A DNA stretch of 64,000 nt from Linum tenue (taxonomy: Eukaryota > Streptophyta > Magnoliopsida > Malpighiales > Linaceae), in the NCBI GenBank assembly GCA_946122785.1, contig CAMGYJ010000006.1, positions 36,290,066 to 36,354,065 on the forward strand, read 5' to 3'. Shown in pieces: positions 1-11,365 of the stretch. The first letter of the stretch is position 1, and each line of letters begins with the position of its first letter. The translations under genes and the position numbers were made by a program. The notes beneath the pieces were generated by a model. It was not told where the DNA came from. It was given only the letters and a program-made list of their open reading frames with translations, and ran no database searches.

Positions 1-505
1 GCAAGCATGTACACAACTTGCTCAAAATCGTCTCCTACCATTTGAAGAAGGTAAGGGAAGTCGAAGAGGCAACCCATGAGTACTTTTGTAGATAGAGCTC
101 CGACATGGATTCCCAGCCCCTCACTCTACCCGGTTTGACACTTGAAGAGAAGGTTGCGCGAGCTTGTGCATGCCATTGCCTCTCACCATTGGAAGAAGAA
201 GTGGAGGTTGAAAGGGAGATCAATAAATACTATGTAGAGCAAGAGGAACTCACCCCGGAGAGCTCCCATGGTGAGGATGGTCAAGAGTGTCTCATTGGCG
301 ACTATCATAACTTTCTCCTTCTCGAGAACCACTTTGAAGACATGAATGGGAAGGAGAATGAAGAGGTTGAAGTGGAGGAAGTACTTAATATAGCCATAAG
401 TTCGAGCTATGATAATCCGAATAGCACAACCAACTTGATCAAATCCAAAAGATTGATCCATCCAAATAGAGTTCAAGAAACAAGCTTGGCAAGCTAGTTT
501 GAACA
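1..505 (+). pseudogene. Fragment of family-A retrotransposon internal ORF
   Basis: This stretch matches the internal ORF of element A (about 26770-27230), sharing the phrases LTLEEKVARAC and EELTPES and the surrounding nucleotides. The open part is 105-497 and the product is very acidic, with runs such as EEEVEVE. No LTR is seen beside it and it continues off the left edge, so it is a remnant. The function of this ORF is unknown. No gag or pol domain is recognisable. Family membership is clear from the sequence; the lack of function is inferred from truncation and the absence of LTRs. Confidence 0.75.
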
Positions 506-777
506 CGAACTAGATGGAAACAAAAGGGGAATCTCGCACCTGAGAGATTAGAAAATTCTTATAAGGTTGCTTTCAATGTAATCGAGTGTGGTTCTCGATC
601 AATAAACCAAGATCAGCAAGTTTCGGAACTCTCCAAAACCAAACAAACTCACAAACTCGCATGCTTGAGATTTAGGGTAAATTTCACTCTATTTCATTCT
701 AAATTGCACAAACACGAATTAAGCCTTTTGTAGGCAAAGAACTAACTCAAAAAAGGTTAAACAAAGCATAAAATAAA
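506..777. other. Non-coding remnant, no gene seen
   Basis: AT-rich DNA between the family-A fragment and the left target duplication of the Pack-MULE. No ORF, RNA gene or clear repeat was recognised. It joins logically to 2423 onward, because removing the MULE restores one copy of TAAAATAAA. Confidence 0.5.
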
Positions 778-870
778 GGGGCAGGATAGAATAACAACAC
801 CCCTTTTGTTGTTACAGTAACAACAAGGGTATAAGGGTAAAATTACAAGAAAAATAAAAAAACTAAAACA

Positions 871-1230
871 TAGAATCCCTGCGCGATCGTAGTCGCTGAA
901 TTCGAGGCAAACCACGACTCCGCGGAATTCGTCGAGCGAATCGACGGCGCGATTGTTCTATACGGCGCGCTGTTCGATTGCCTGGACGATTGCTTCAATC
1001 GATCGGACGGCGACCGGGGGATCATGGAGTCAGCGGTCGGGATCGAGATTCGGGACACGGTGGCGGTGGAGGGAGACGAGGAGCGGGTTTACCGGCCGAT
1101 GAGGATCGAGGAATGGCGGGGTTATTTCTCCAGAGTTGGGATGGTGGAGCTGGAGATCAGCTCGTCGACGTTTTATCAGGAGGCGCTGCTGGTCAGGAAT
1201 TTTGCGTCCGGCGAAAGTGTTCCCTTTTAA
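871..1230 (+). pseudogene. GRAS-domain transcription factor fragment (C-terminal part)
   Basis: Read in the frame of the ATG at 1024 and upstream to a stop at 871, the translation is a piece of a GRAS domain. It contains VVAEFEANHDSAEFVERI (the stretch before the PFYRE motif, usually V..EQEANHN), YGALFDCLDDCF, IEIRDTVAVEG (RE-I motif) and EEWRGYFSRVGM, which opens the SAW region. The reading frame ends at 1230 in FASGESVPF, before the usual final WKDRPL...SAW residues. The N-terminal leucine-heptad and VHIID regions are absent. GRAS proteins are plant transcriptional regulators, but this roughly 117-residue piece lacks most of the fold and lies inside a Pack-MULE, so it is a captured fragment. 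Subfamily is uncertain. Confidence 0.8.
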
Positions 1231-1439
1231 GGAAGGATCGGAGAAAATAACAGATCTCATTTTTAGTGCAATCGGATCGACTCCTTTTTAGATACCGCCT
1301 CCGGCCTGCCTGCACCAAAACTTCACTTTAAGATAACTAAAATGCAACATATCATAACATTCTGTGGGCTCAAGCTCGGGTTAATTGCATTATTAGAGGT
1401 GTATTTGGAGGTTTATTAGTGGTATACATACCATAAATA

Positions 1440-1930
1440 CGATAAAATAACTCACAAAAAGCAAACCAAAAACCTCCTAATGCATACCACAAATCCCATT
1501 AAACAAACAACAAACCTCACAAACCAAACCACAACATTTGCGAAAGCACACCAGAAACCTCCAAATGCAAACCACAAACCTCCTAATGCATACCACAAAT
1601 CTCCTAAAACAAACCACAAACCTCACAAAGCAAACCACAACATTTGCGAAAGCACACGAGAAACCTCCTAACGCACACCACGAACACAGTAAATCAAACC
1701 ACAAAAAAGCAAACCATAAACGTCCTAATGCAAACCACAAATATATTAAAACAAACCAGAAACCTCACAATGCAAACCACAAAGTTTTTGAAAGCAACCC
1801 AGAAACTTCTCAATGCAAACCACAAACACGATAAAGCAAACCAGAAACTTCTTAATGCAAACCACAAACACGATAAAGCAAACCACAAAAGACATACAAA
1901 AATATGAGAAACCAAACCATAAATCTCACA
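1440..1930. repeat. Degenerate tandem repeat of CAAACCACAAA type
   Basis: About 490 bp of loosely repeated units built on CAAACCACAAA, with AACCTCCTAATG, CACGATAAAG and ACATTTGCGAAAGCACAC variants. Period is irregular, about 30-40 bp. One strand has almost no guanine. A closely related block lies at 48570-49140. Open frames through it (Thr/Asn/Lys-rich) come from composition. Confidence 0.85.
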
Positions 1931-2026
1931 ATGCAGACCATAACATCCGGTGGTCGTTGACCGTTGACCGGTCAACGAAACTCCGGTCAAGAAACCCGTT
2001 GACCAAGCTCTGATGACCGTCAGTGA

Positions 2027-2200
2027 GTAGATTCCGGCGCCGAGAGGCATATTCCGGCCCCGATTACTAGATTCCGATGCCGGTAAGCATATTCCGACCA
2101 CGGTGAGCATATTCCGGCGACGGTGGCATATTCCGATGACAAAAAAGCATATTCCGGTGACTGGCGACCATATTCGGGCAACCGATGGCCGAACTCCGGC
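2027..2200. repeat. Short repeat GCATATTCCGGYNACGG
   Basis: Roughly eight imperfect copies of a ~20-bp unit containing ATATTCCG followed by GACGGTGAGC-like sequence, directly after the CAAACCACAAA block and a GACCGTTGACCGGTCAACG palindrome. It is part of the Pack-MULE interior. Confidence 0.7.
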
Positions 2201-2422
2201 GACCAAAATTTTGGGCCGAAAATAAGAAAATATTTTTTATTTTTTTATTATTATTTAAACATATTTTTCATAATGGCAATTATACCCCTACTTTGATTTT
2301 ACACTAAGTCAACTTATCTAATAAAAAGTCATCACAACCCTAGCTTCCTATTGGTTGGAGACTAGTATTGTTACAATAACAACACAAGGAGTGTTGTTAC
2401 CGTAACTGGTCCCTAAAATAAA

Positions 2423-3729
2423 CCTAATACAACTTGGGAACTAATTCTACACGAATCCTTGTGACAAAAGGAATTCTGGCTTTCTACACGAGAAATCAAC
2501 AGACAACATAGCAATTTTACCCATCACGTTCAAACCCCAAATGAGCTCCAAATCTTCAACCAATTCCTTTCATTTGTAGAACAACATGCCTACTTTAATG
2601 TGACACAAAGCTCTTGGTTCGACTCTCAACAATTTTCCTCGAATAAGGCTCTAAAGTTGGCTTCATGAACACGACTTTTGCCTCAAATTTAGGCAGTCTT
2701 TGGCTTTCTTCATAACATTTTTGGAGACTTATAAAATGGCTTCCTTGCCTTCTTTCTTATCATCCAAGCATTCCACTATGTAGACAAACACCTGAGCTTT
2801 AAAACAAACCCTTTCTCTTGAATTTTTATCAAGCCATTTGTGAGAACCAAGACTGCAAAGTTGGTACCTTGAAACAGCCTCAACACTTGGACAATTTTTG
2901 TTGTTCTTCATACCAGTTGAGCTTGCTTCTTTGGCAAGTAATCCTGAATCATAGATTGAGCCATTTACGATCATATCAGGTTCCCCCTCTTCAAAAAACT
3001 TTGTCATCAAAGCTTTGGCCTTCCTTTGCTCGAAATAGTCGCAGAATCGATCCCAAATTGGATGGAAATAAGGTTGTTTGAACCTCCAGTTCCTGCAAAA
3101 TTAGGTCCAAAGTGTTATTCGTTAGAAAATTTGGGGCTTTCTTCCTCAAGGATTTCCAGAACAAGTCAACACTTCCTCGTGCTTAGCTAGACTTCCAATT
3201 GAATTCTGGTCTAGTCTCCTGCTTCGAATCATCGCCATCTCTGTCGAGTCATCATTCTCCATTTTCCCACCATCGCAACTTTTCAAATGTCTGGAACCCA
3301 GACTTCCGAATTTGATTTTGGGGGTTTCGATTCCAGGCATCTCCACATCCAATTGACAACTCGTACAGTTTCCTAGGACCTTCCTCGACAATTCTTCATC
3401 ATCAGTTTGGATCGAATCAATCCTGAACTCTTCAACCATTAACCCCAATTTTTGGTCGTGTTTGCTCGTTTACAGGGGTGATTCTGGTCAATCTCGATTC
3501 TACGATTGGGACGAAGTTGATGCAAACCATTCCGGGGAAAAGATATGGGGTGCTACCTAGAATGTGATGCCATAGCTGGGTTGGATCAATTCGTCGTCCA
3601 AGTCACCACCCATATCACTCTCTCTCTTTCCCTACTCTGCCGTCGTTGGAAAACGAGTTGCCGTCTTTCTGGAAATTGACAAAACTTTTTCGGCGGAGAG
3701 CCGCCAACACAAACTTTCGAGTTACTAGG
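2423..3729 (-). other. Unidentified, possibly retrotransposon-derived DNA
   Basis: The minus strand has modest open stretches at 3448-3146 (100 codons) and 3010-2729 (93 codons), separated by stops. Neither shows a domain I recognise. Position beside a partial family-A LTR suggests a decayed retrotransposon. Not called as a gene. Confidence 0.35.
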
Positions 3730-3896
3730 ACCTGAATGACCCGGAACTCCTCCCGGACTTTCCCACACGTGCTAGGACCTTAAATGTAACAAAATATGCA
3801 CAACCTAGCGTAAAATAGGTCGAGGGACGGTGATTTACTAAGCATAACAGACAAGAAATGAGGGGTAAAATGTGTACATTTGGACCCGAATCCGTG
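3730..3896 (-). repeat. Partial LTR of family A (first ~165 bp, reversed)
   Basis: Reverse complement begins GATTCGGGTCCAAATGTACA and runs through TTTTACGCTAGGTTGTGC and AGGTCCTAGCACG, matching the start of the reversed A element's 5' LTR (43919 downward). It abuts the hAT remnant at 3896. The rest of the LTR is missing or too diverged to trace. Confidence 0.7.
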
Positions 3897-4311
3897 AGCG
3901 TTGCTTGTGTTGGTGCTACTAGTACTAGTGTTTTGGGAGGGAAATATGATGCTGAGTTCAAGAAGAGAAGAAAGGAGCAACTTCAAAAGGGGATTCGAGG
4001 TAGTTATGAATTGGACATCTATTTAAGAGATGTTGATGATGCTATAACGAGGATGATGATGATCAGAAGTTCGACATTTTGAAGTGGTGGTCTCGGAATA
4101 GTGTTAGCACCCCATCCTTTCATAGATGGTTAAGGATATCCTGGAAGTTCCAATATCCTCAGTTGCCTCAGAGTCCGCTTTCAGTTGTGGAGGTAGAGTG
4201 CTTAGTCCGTTTAGGTCTTCTTTGAACTCTAACATTGTAGAGACCTTGATTTGTGCCGAAGATTGGATACGGTATGAATGTGGTAAGAATTCAGGCCAAG
4301 TTTATGATTAA
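3897..4311 (+). pseudogene. hAT transposase C-terminal fragment, broken
   Basis: Contains the hAT dimerisation signature: FDILKWWSRNS, then KDILEVPISSVASESAFSCG and GGRVLSPFRSSLNSNIVETL followed by ICAEDWIR. In functional hAT transposases this C-terminal block mediates dimer formation. The frame changes near 4040 (between LRDVDDAI and the D-rich stretch) and again near 4110, and a TAG at 4123-4125 interrupts the expected YP.L..MVKDIL. The N-terminal zinc finger and catalytic region are absent. This is a dead fragment. The family call is strong because the SVASESAFS.GGR block is specific. Confidence 0.85.
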
Positions 4312-5160
4312 GAAGAAGATCAAGACCAGATTGATTATGAAAGACTTAAGAATTCATAATTCTTATTTGTTTGTAGTTATTCACTCACTTAATTTCCAAG
4401 ATAATTGATGAATTCTAACAATTTGTTCTTTTTTCTTAAACTTAGTCACTAGTACCTTTGAAGCTTGAATGGAAAGTGTAGGTGATATGCCAAGAGAATG
4501 CGGATGACATAATATACCCGTTGCGGTTGTGGAGGAGGATGGTGATGGAGAAGATTCAGAAGAAGAAGAAGAAGAGGAGGATGAAGCGGAAGATGAAGAG
4601 GATGATGATTATGATGTTCTTCTCAATACTTTGATGAAGAAGCAAGGTTGTGCTAATGTTGGCGGTTCGGGCCATTAGCGATGGAGGAGCTAGTGGTCAA
4701 TCATAGTGGTGTAGTTATGCTATCTTTATGTTGGAGAATTTTATTTTAAGTTGGAACTTGGAACTTATGTTGGATTTGTCAGTTTAGTAGTTGATTATGG
4801 TGTTTCATGTTTGTGAGACTATGTTGATTGTTGAATGATGGAATTTGTGAATTGTTTCATGTTTGAGACTATGTATTTATGTAGTTATGCTTATGTTATA
4901 TTTATCTACTAACTACTTGTGTAGACTGTAGTTGACAATGTCATAAATACGTACGGGTATTTTACTTCTTCTCTATGCTAATGTAACATTTAATATTAAG
5001 TTAATAGTCATAAATATATATAATTAATTATTTTAAAAATAAAAAATAAAAATTATAGTAAATTTAATAATTTAATTCATTAAATACGAAGTTACTCATT
5101 GAATCCCAATTTTCCACATAAAAACTGTAAAAAGGAAAAAAAGAATTAACAGAATAGATG
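4312..5160. other. Intergenic, AT-rich
   Basis: No gene seen. 4555-4620 is a GAAGAA/GAGGAT-rich stretch that may be the acidic tail of the hAT transposase ORF. 4980-5150 is strongly AT-rich. The ceramide synthase promoter and 5' leader probably lie at its right end and in 5160-5503, where the sequence becomes pyrimidine-rich. Confidence 0.5.
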
Positions 5161-5503
5161 AATGCAGGCGCAGGGCCGTGGACTCTGATTTCTGGGGAAT
5201 CATTTAGACGATTACTACGACAATACGAGATTTGAAGCCTCTCTTAGCCTTGTAAATTTCCCGGCAAGACAGAGAATCCATTTCCACAAAGGCCGCCATA
5301 ATTTAGACTTGTCTTCTTCCACACTCAGTCAATTGGGTCCCCACTGGACTTTTCTTCTTCGTCTCCAACGAGCAGCTCCCTCCGACTTCCACTGGTTTAG
5401 ATAGTAGAGCTCCGTTTTCCTCACTTTGGGAATTCATCGCTCGCACCATTTCAGCCCCCTTGGTTTTATCTGGCTGCTAAGCCCACTAACCATTTCCTTT
5501 TCA

Positions 5504-6911
5504 ATGAGTTTTCTTCTGGGAACCCAAAGTTGTTGGCTTGATTGGGAGTCCGAGTCCGACCCGTTGCCCGCCGACTTCCTCGCCATCCCCCTTTTCGCCG
5601 TCTTCTTTCCCTTGATCAGGCTTTTCCTCGACAGATATGTTTTCCAGGTCTCTTCTCCCTTTTTTTCTCAGTTGCTTACAATTAACCTTGTAAGCTGCGA
5701 GATGGGTCTTTCGGGGTTTAATTCAGTTTCCGGTGGCTGCAGAAATTGGCTGGACGGTTGATTTTGGGCAAAGGGTATCCTAGTATTCATCTTGTGACAC
5801 GTGAGGAAAGGAAGACCATAACAAAGTTCAAAGAATCAGCCTGGAAGCTTGTTTATTTCCTTTCATCGGAGCTATTGGCTCTCTACGTTTCTCATAATGA
5901 GCCTTGGTTCACTAATACCAACTACTTCTGGAAAGGACCTGGAGATCAAGTTTGGCCCGACCTCAAAGTCGAGTGAGAAAAACTTGCTAATGTTTGTTTG
6001 TTTGTTTGTTTTTATGCGTTGAATCGAATGGTTGCTTATTTATTATGGATTGGATGTTATGTGCCTGGGTGGTCAGATTGAAACTTAAGGCTTTGTACAT
6101 GTACGGTGGTGGATTCTACGTCTACTCCACATTTGCATTGTTGTTCTGGGAAACAAGAAGATCGGACTTTTCGGTTTCCATGGGTCATCATCTGGCAACA
6201 CTTGCTCTCCTTGTGCTGTCGTACATGGCTAGGTAAGGTAGGGTTTGTTTGCTTCAGGACTGCAATTTCTTTACTCTTTTCATCAGCCTGCTTTCTCTTG
6301 TTTTGTAGGTTTGCTCGTGTTGGTGCAGTTGTGCTTGCAATACATGATGCCACTGATATGTTCCTGGAAGCTGCAAAAATGTCAAGATACAGTGGATTTG
6401 AATCGCTTTCCAGCATTTTCTTTGCTTCATTCGTCGTGGTTTGGACCATGCTCCGAATTATCTGCTTCCCACTCTGGATACTGAGAAGTACAAGGTGAGA
6501 TGCGGTCTGAGAGTGAAAGCCATCCTAACTCCATTTTCACCTAGGGTTTTCCAGCTTTCTTCAAATGTCATCATTCCCGTGTGATTGGCAGCTCTGAAGT
6601 CGTAGCCAGTCTGGACATGGAGAAGCATGCTGTGGAAGGGCCTGTATATTACTATATGTTCAATACTCTTCTCATCTGCTTGCTCATTGTCAACATATAC
6701 TGGTGGAAGCTGATGATCGTGATGGTGATCGATCAAATCAAGGCCAGAGGCAAGCTTGGCGACGACATTCGATCGGGTATAACTTAACTAACTAATCAGA
6801 ACAACAACCGCACCGCCATATAGTAGGAATACAACTTCATTGATTGCCATTAATATGTGATGAGTTTTTGGACATGCAGATTCTGAAGGTGAAGACGACC
6901 ATGTTGACTGA
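5504..6911 (+). CDS. LOH: Ceramide synthase (LAG1 homologue, TLC domain)
   Basis: Exons by GT-AG junctions and frame: 5504-5647, 5743-5972, 6077-6232, 6309-6494, 6592-6776, 6880-6911 (933 nt, 310 aa), the usual length of plant LOH1/LOH3-type proteins. Ceramide synthase is an ER membrane enzyme that N-acylates sphingoid bases with acyl-CoA. Visible features: N-terminal membrane segment with PLFAVFFPLIRLFLDR; FKESAWK; NEPWF; the Lag1 motif with SMGHHLATLALLVLSY, including the paired histidines H162-H163; IHDATD (D190, D193); later membrane segments with WTMLRIICFPLWIL and YYYMFNTLL; and an acidic tail DSEGEDDHVD typical of plant members. ATG 5504 is the first in-frame ATG and gives the expected short N-terminus. 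All phases agree and no stop interrupts, so it looks functional. Its 3' end faces the kinase gene at 7518. Confidence 0.94.
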
Positions 6912-7517
6912 CAGCATTACTCTCATAATGTGGATAGATCAGAGGAGCACCATACTTGTTTGTGAATGCTAAGGTGAAAGGGAAAGGGAAATGTAGCTAT
7001 AGCATTTAGACGTCTCATGTTTGTGTTCTATATATTCTACCGTTCAATGACATATCCATTTGCGTAGAATGATCCCTGTTTGTAAATTTTACATAAGTGC
7101 ATATTCAACATGTATCCTAAAGTTTTGACGGGGGATGGGAGTGCATCCCTCTATAGTAATTATTGCACCATGGAAAAGAAACTGCAAGTGTTACGTTGAA
7201 TAGATTACAGAAGAAACTCTTATTAAGAAAAAAATACAGAAGAAACTCTTATTAAGAAAAAAAATTACAGAAGGAATTAGATAAGCAACTTCTTTATCTT
7301 CTTTTATGGGTGCTATGACTTGAATGTTTATAACAAAGCCTATTTCCAAAACTTCCAAAAAGCTGCAAGTCTAATAAAATGGTTACTACTCGTTTAAACG
7401 GAACGGCACGGCTTCCATTTGTTTGTTTCCCCGTTTGTGTTGTTACCTCCTTCCCGATTGCCGAGTACAATAGGTACAGCAATCCACTGCAATCATTGTT
7501 TTAGTCATCTGTAATCT
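6912..7517. other. Convergent 3' regions of the two cellular genes
   Basis: Holds the probable 3' UTR of the ceramide synthase (to about 7120) and of the kinase on the other strand. 7203-7275 contains a ~31-bp tandem duplication of ACAGAAGAAACTCTTATTAA followed by A-runs. No further gene is seen. Confidence 0.5.
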
Positions 7518-10500
7518 CTAGCAGGAAAACTTAGCAATCAACTTGTCGACGTGGATGATGATGTCATCGATGCGTGGGCGAACTGCTGCTTGTGGCTGAA
7601 GCATCCACATCACAAACTGGTGCAGAGCTTCTGGATATGGAGGCTTAGGTCCAGCTGGCCACTTTACCTGTGCATTTAGGACTGCCAGTTGTAGGCTCCC
7701 TCCAGACTCTCCAAGAGCATACTCAAATGGAGATACGCCGTACCTGTATTTATGGATCAGCAATATATTGAGAAGGTCAAAATAATGAACGCAGATAACT
7801 GCTGCAAGGTTGGAGACATCAATGACATCTGAACTTCAGTTTTTAACATATTACGGCAACTACATCTATCATAAGCACAAGCTGACTGACGTTTCTGGGA
7901 ATTTTCATGATACATTAGTAAGACGGTGTTCTCACATGATTGCATAAAGTGTGCATCCCAGAGACCAAACATCCGTCCTCTCGTCAATATCTGAGTGACT
8001 TGGGCAATCCCATAACTCAGGAGCTCTGAAAGGTGCTGTACAATGCTCTGCTGCCCATTCCTAATAGCAACACGCATAGATGAGTAAGATCTTCCTATGT
8101 CTAAAAATAGCACTCCGCTCCGCAACACAGATACACTAAGATGCAGATTTAGAATGTAGAACTTCTAACAATATTTCTACCTAAAACTGAAAATAATGAA
8201 CAGATAAAGAGATGGTAAGCAGAAGATTGTCAAGAGCTCCACATGACTAAGTACCTGTAGTTGTAGTGCCTCTGTTCGGGAACGAATTTGCTTTCTTGCA
8301 GGTCGAGCGCTGCCAAAATCCATCAATATGGCAAGGGGTGACTGCCCTTTCTTATGTGTTATAAGGATATTGCCGGGTTTCACATCATTGTGTGCATATG
8401 GAGGCTCAAGACTGTGCATGTGCTTCAATCCTGCACAAAGCTATGGTGGCACCTTTTTTTCTCAGTGAATAATATAGTTAAAATCTCACTATCTAGTATC
8501 TGCCAAAGAAGGCAGAGGCAACAATACGAAAACTTAAAAGGAAATGGTGAAGCAAGAAGCAAAAAGAGGAAACAAAGTTAGACAAGTGGCTTTCATCACC
8601 GAGCCTGGACTAGCTAAATTATGGTCAAAATCGAGTAATAATTAAAAACAGCTCTGACCAAACATTGTATGGAGCTTCACGAACTTGTGTGAAATTTGGT
8701 CATGCATGATATAGATTTTACAGCATATATGGAGCCATTAAACCAGGATGGAGAACGTAGATACGCTTTCAAGTAAAAACACAGTAAAAAGGAGCAAAGT
8801 CGTCACTCACCTGCCGAAATATCTGAAGAGCATCTGAGGTTGAAAAGAACTCTTTCTTCGCCATCATTGCTTTTGAATTGTCCAGTAATGTTCCATCCAA
8901 GTGCACTGGAAACAGTAAATATGCTTCGTGGTTCCAGGATGCTTCTTGTGTAGTCTAAGTAAACGTTGAAGGGTAAATTTATTTGCATGATATTCGAGGA
9001 AAATTAAGAAAAAGTTAAATGGACGAAATGTCCAGTTGCAAATAAGACACCAGTAATTAACTCTAAAGCTGGTATGTGGCAACCTATTGAGAATCATGCA
9101 TCTGTTTGAAGGCTCCAATGCATCCATAGCAGAAAGCAATGTGCCAACTGATGTCAAATTCACATAACCAAGCACGGCTAGCTTCCCTCTTCATTTAGAA
9201 CCAATTTTTACCTTGCATCCAAAGTGGCTTCCAACCATACTACGCATGGAGTATCGCCCATTTGGAACAGTAGATTTTCGCTAGGATAAACATTAATCAA
9301 TAACCAAAGCAAACTTCCAACACGAAACAAAAGGAAAGGAACATAACGGATGAAGATCAATCAGAGCGAGAGGCTTGTGCTTTGAGTTAATAATAGTGAA
9401 TACAAGTTCAAAATAGCATGATAATAGGGAAAAGAATGTCAAGATTTCATCAGCTTATAGTTCCTCCATTACCTATAGACTCTCTCTCTCGGGGATTCAA
9501 TCAATCATTCACAAGGTTAAATGTTTTACTTCATCTTTGACTTTACACGGGAGGCTCAGTTGTGTAGTTTGTACATGCTCAACATACTTCAGATTTAATA
9601 CCGATTAGACCTCATCATTCAGATTTGATTTCTCTCCCTTTTAAATTATCTAAAGGAAGGAGGATGGTATACTGGAGATTGCATGGCACAACGAATCATC
9701 TGCAATCTGGGGAACATTTCCAGCACAATAACAATAGAAAACAAACAATGAACAAGGGATTGGTCTAGTGGTAATCGTTCGAATCCCTTAAGTAGTACCT
9801 AATTATTATAAAACTGAACCTATATCACCCTTAAATAAATAAATAAATAAATAAATAAAAGATAGAAAACAAACAAAAGAAAATGCCAAAGAACTGCAGA
9901 GACTTTCTCTGAGACTAGATTGCTAAATCAGGATGACTTGCTGTTTTGCCAAGCATATTTTCTACACTGAAAAAAGTACAGAACAGATCTTAACAGACAA
10001 ACACACAGAGGATTGCGTCAATTACCTTAACAGCAATGATAGCATGATCAAGAAGAGGAAGAAGATTTGGGTGGCTAAACAGTGACGAAACACGAATCTC
10101 TTCCCGCACCAATTCCAACTGCTCATTGTTCTGGATAAGAACCTTCTTCATTGCATAAGTTCCATCTTCTGCATTCAGATTAACATTCTTATTCAAGTCC
10201 TGAAAACCAGTGCTCACTGCAAATCACATCCATCTACAGACTACAAGGTCATCCAGACGTATTAGCGTGACATGCCAAACACTACCCTTGATTTAAATTC
10301 CTGCCCCCAGATCGCGATCCGCAGAAAGTTGGCATTTTACCCCAAACTTCAAACGGCCCTCTTAAAGAATATATTCATACGAATCGCAGAAAATAGTAAC
10401 AGCTACTAAGAGCATTCAAAACTTTCCATTGAACTTCCAGATCCGAAAGCTCAGCTTGGCATAGACCAAAATCCTCGAAACACCACCGGCATAATCAAAA

Positions 10501-10905
10501 TACCAATCAACTAGCGTAGCTAACAACCTGCACTGACTGTTGGTTCAACATCAACCGACAAATGTAATCCTTCCGCCGCGGATCACATAACACATTAGAA
10601 GTTCAACGACGAGATTCAAACATTAACCCCACCCAGATCAGAAACACGACCGGAACGAAATCAGAAGCGGGAAACAGGAAAGGAAATTCACCGGAAAGAT
10701 GGGATTTGTCCCTGACTTTGGCGGCGAGACCAGTACCGGGGACGGAGGAATTGTCGGAGGGCACCTCTTTGACCAAGAAAACAAAGGCGAAGCCACCTTC
10801 TCCGAGCTGTCTAAGGATTCTGTAACGGTTCTCGTTGATCCAGACATCTCCACCGCCGTTCACGGCGTCGTAGAGGGCATTCAGGCCGGAGAAAGAGCAG
10901 CCCAT
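7518..10905 (-). CDS. STK16/NAK-like serine-threonine protein kinase
   Basis: Exons on the minus strand: 10905-10692, 10216-10026, 8954-8811, 8440-8255, 8060-7936, 7743-7518 (1,086 nt, 361 aa). All junctions are GT-AG and the phases agree. The protein starts MGCSFSG: Gly2 and Cys3 fit N-myristoylation plus palmitoylation, as known for the STK16 family at Golgi and other membranes. Kinase motifs: glycine loop GEGGFAFV (35-42), lysine in AMKK (K95), helix-C glutamate in LVREEIRVSS (110-111), catalytic loop HNDVKPGNIL with D202, DFGSA (224-228) and APE (258-260). The usual HRD is HND here, as in other plant members as far as I recall. The insert around 72-90 after the glycine loop is polar. ATG 10905 is chosen for the conserved N-terminus. 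A CT-rich leader precedes it (10906-11000). Intron 2 is longest (~1.07 kb). Cellular substrates cannot be told from sequence. Confidence 0.94.
9830..9861. repeat. (AAAT)n microsatellite in kinase intron 2
   Basis: About seven to eight copies of AAAT within the second intron of the kinase gene. Confidence 0.9.
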
Positions 10906-11130
10906 GATGAGTTAATTCTCTCTGAGAGAGTCGGTATGGAGGAAAGAAAACAAAATTTTGCAGTGGAGAGGAGAGGAGAGGAGAGGGAATTAGATCTCAG
11001 TTTATCAGGTGCTCATATCACATCACATCAAACCTCTCTGACGCTTCTGTTAAGTGGACCAGATCTGGCCATCGTCTCGTCTAGTGTGTCCATTTCCTGT
11101 TTTCCGCCTCTCGTTTCGATCTGACGCCCA
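10906..11130 (-). promoter_or_regulatory. Probable 5' leader and promoter of the kinase gene
   Basis: Directly upstream of the kinase ATG. On the coding strand it has a run of CTCTCC/CTCTCT units (10957-10990), the Y-patch-like pyrimidine stretch common in plant leaders. No clear TATA box was identified. The limit at 11130 is only where the sequence turns AT-rich. Confidence 0.4.
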
Positions 11131-11365
11131 TTTGCATCAAAATGTATACGGTTAAAAAACATCATCAAAATATAGGGATAAATATATAAAATAATGATAA
11201 TATGGCCTCATTTCGTTTGGAACCTCCAATTCTAAACATTGTATGCATATAATATTTTTTGGTTTAATGTAATAACGGAATGCATGTATTCAGAATACTC
11301 CTAACACATAGAAAATGATTTATAGTGAATCTTATCTTTTTTATGAGATTTTAAACTATAATTTA

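Larger units (their letters stand above)
778..2413. mobile_element. Pack-MULE-like element with captured GRAS fragment
   Basis: A 1,636-bp element flanked by perfect 9-bp direct repeats TAAAATAAA (769-777 and 2414-2422), the duplication size made by Mutator transposases. The ends are imperfect inverted repeats. The left end starts GGGGCAGGATAGAATAACAA and the reverse complement of the right end starts GGGACCAGTTACGGTAACAA; about 36 of the first 48 positions match. Each end carries a small hairpin-forming AACAACAC...GTTGTTA motif. Inside are a GRAS coding fragment, a CAAACCACAAA repeat block and a short repeat built on GCATATTCCGG. There is no transposase, so it is non-autonomous. The TSD and ends are seen directly; the Pack-MULE name is inferred from them plus the host-gene fragment. 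Confidence 0.8.

Noticed and set aside
1440..1930. CRISPR-like spaced repeats
   Set aside because: Units vary in sequence and spacing, lack constant repeats with unique spacers, and the genome is a plant nucleus.
1480..2206. Several ORFs in the CAAACCACAAA block, including a 170-codon minus-strand one
   Set aside because: They arise from repeat composition (runs of Thr/Asn/Lys or Cys/Phe/Val) and read through repeats in every frame.
2729..3448. Minus-strand ORFs as a host gene
   Set aside because: Two short frames separated by stops, no domain and no splice pattern linking them; kept only as unidentified DNA.
10699..11124. 141-codon plus-strand ORF over the kinase start
   Set aside because: Antisense to kinase exon 1 and its leader; exon 1 on the minus strand has clear kinase motifs.
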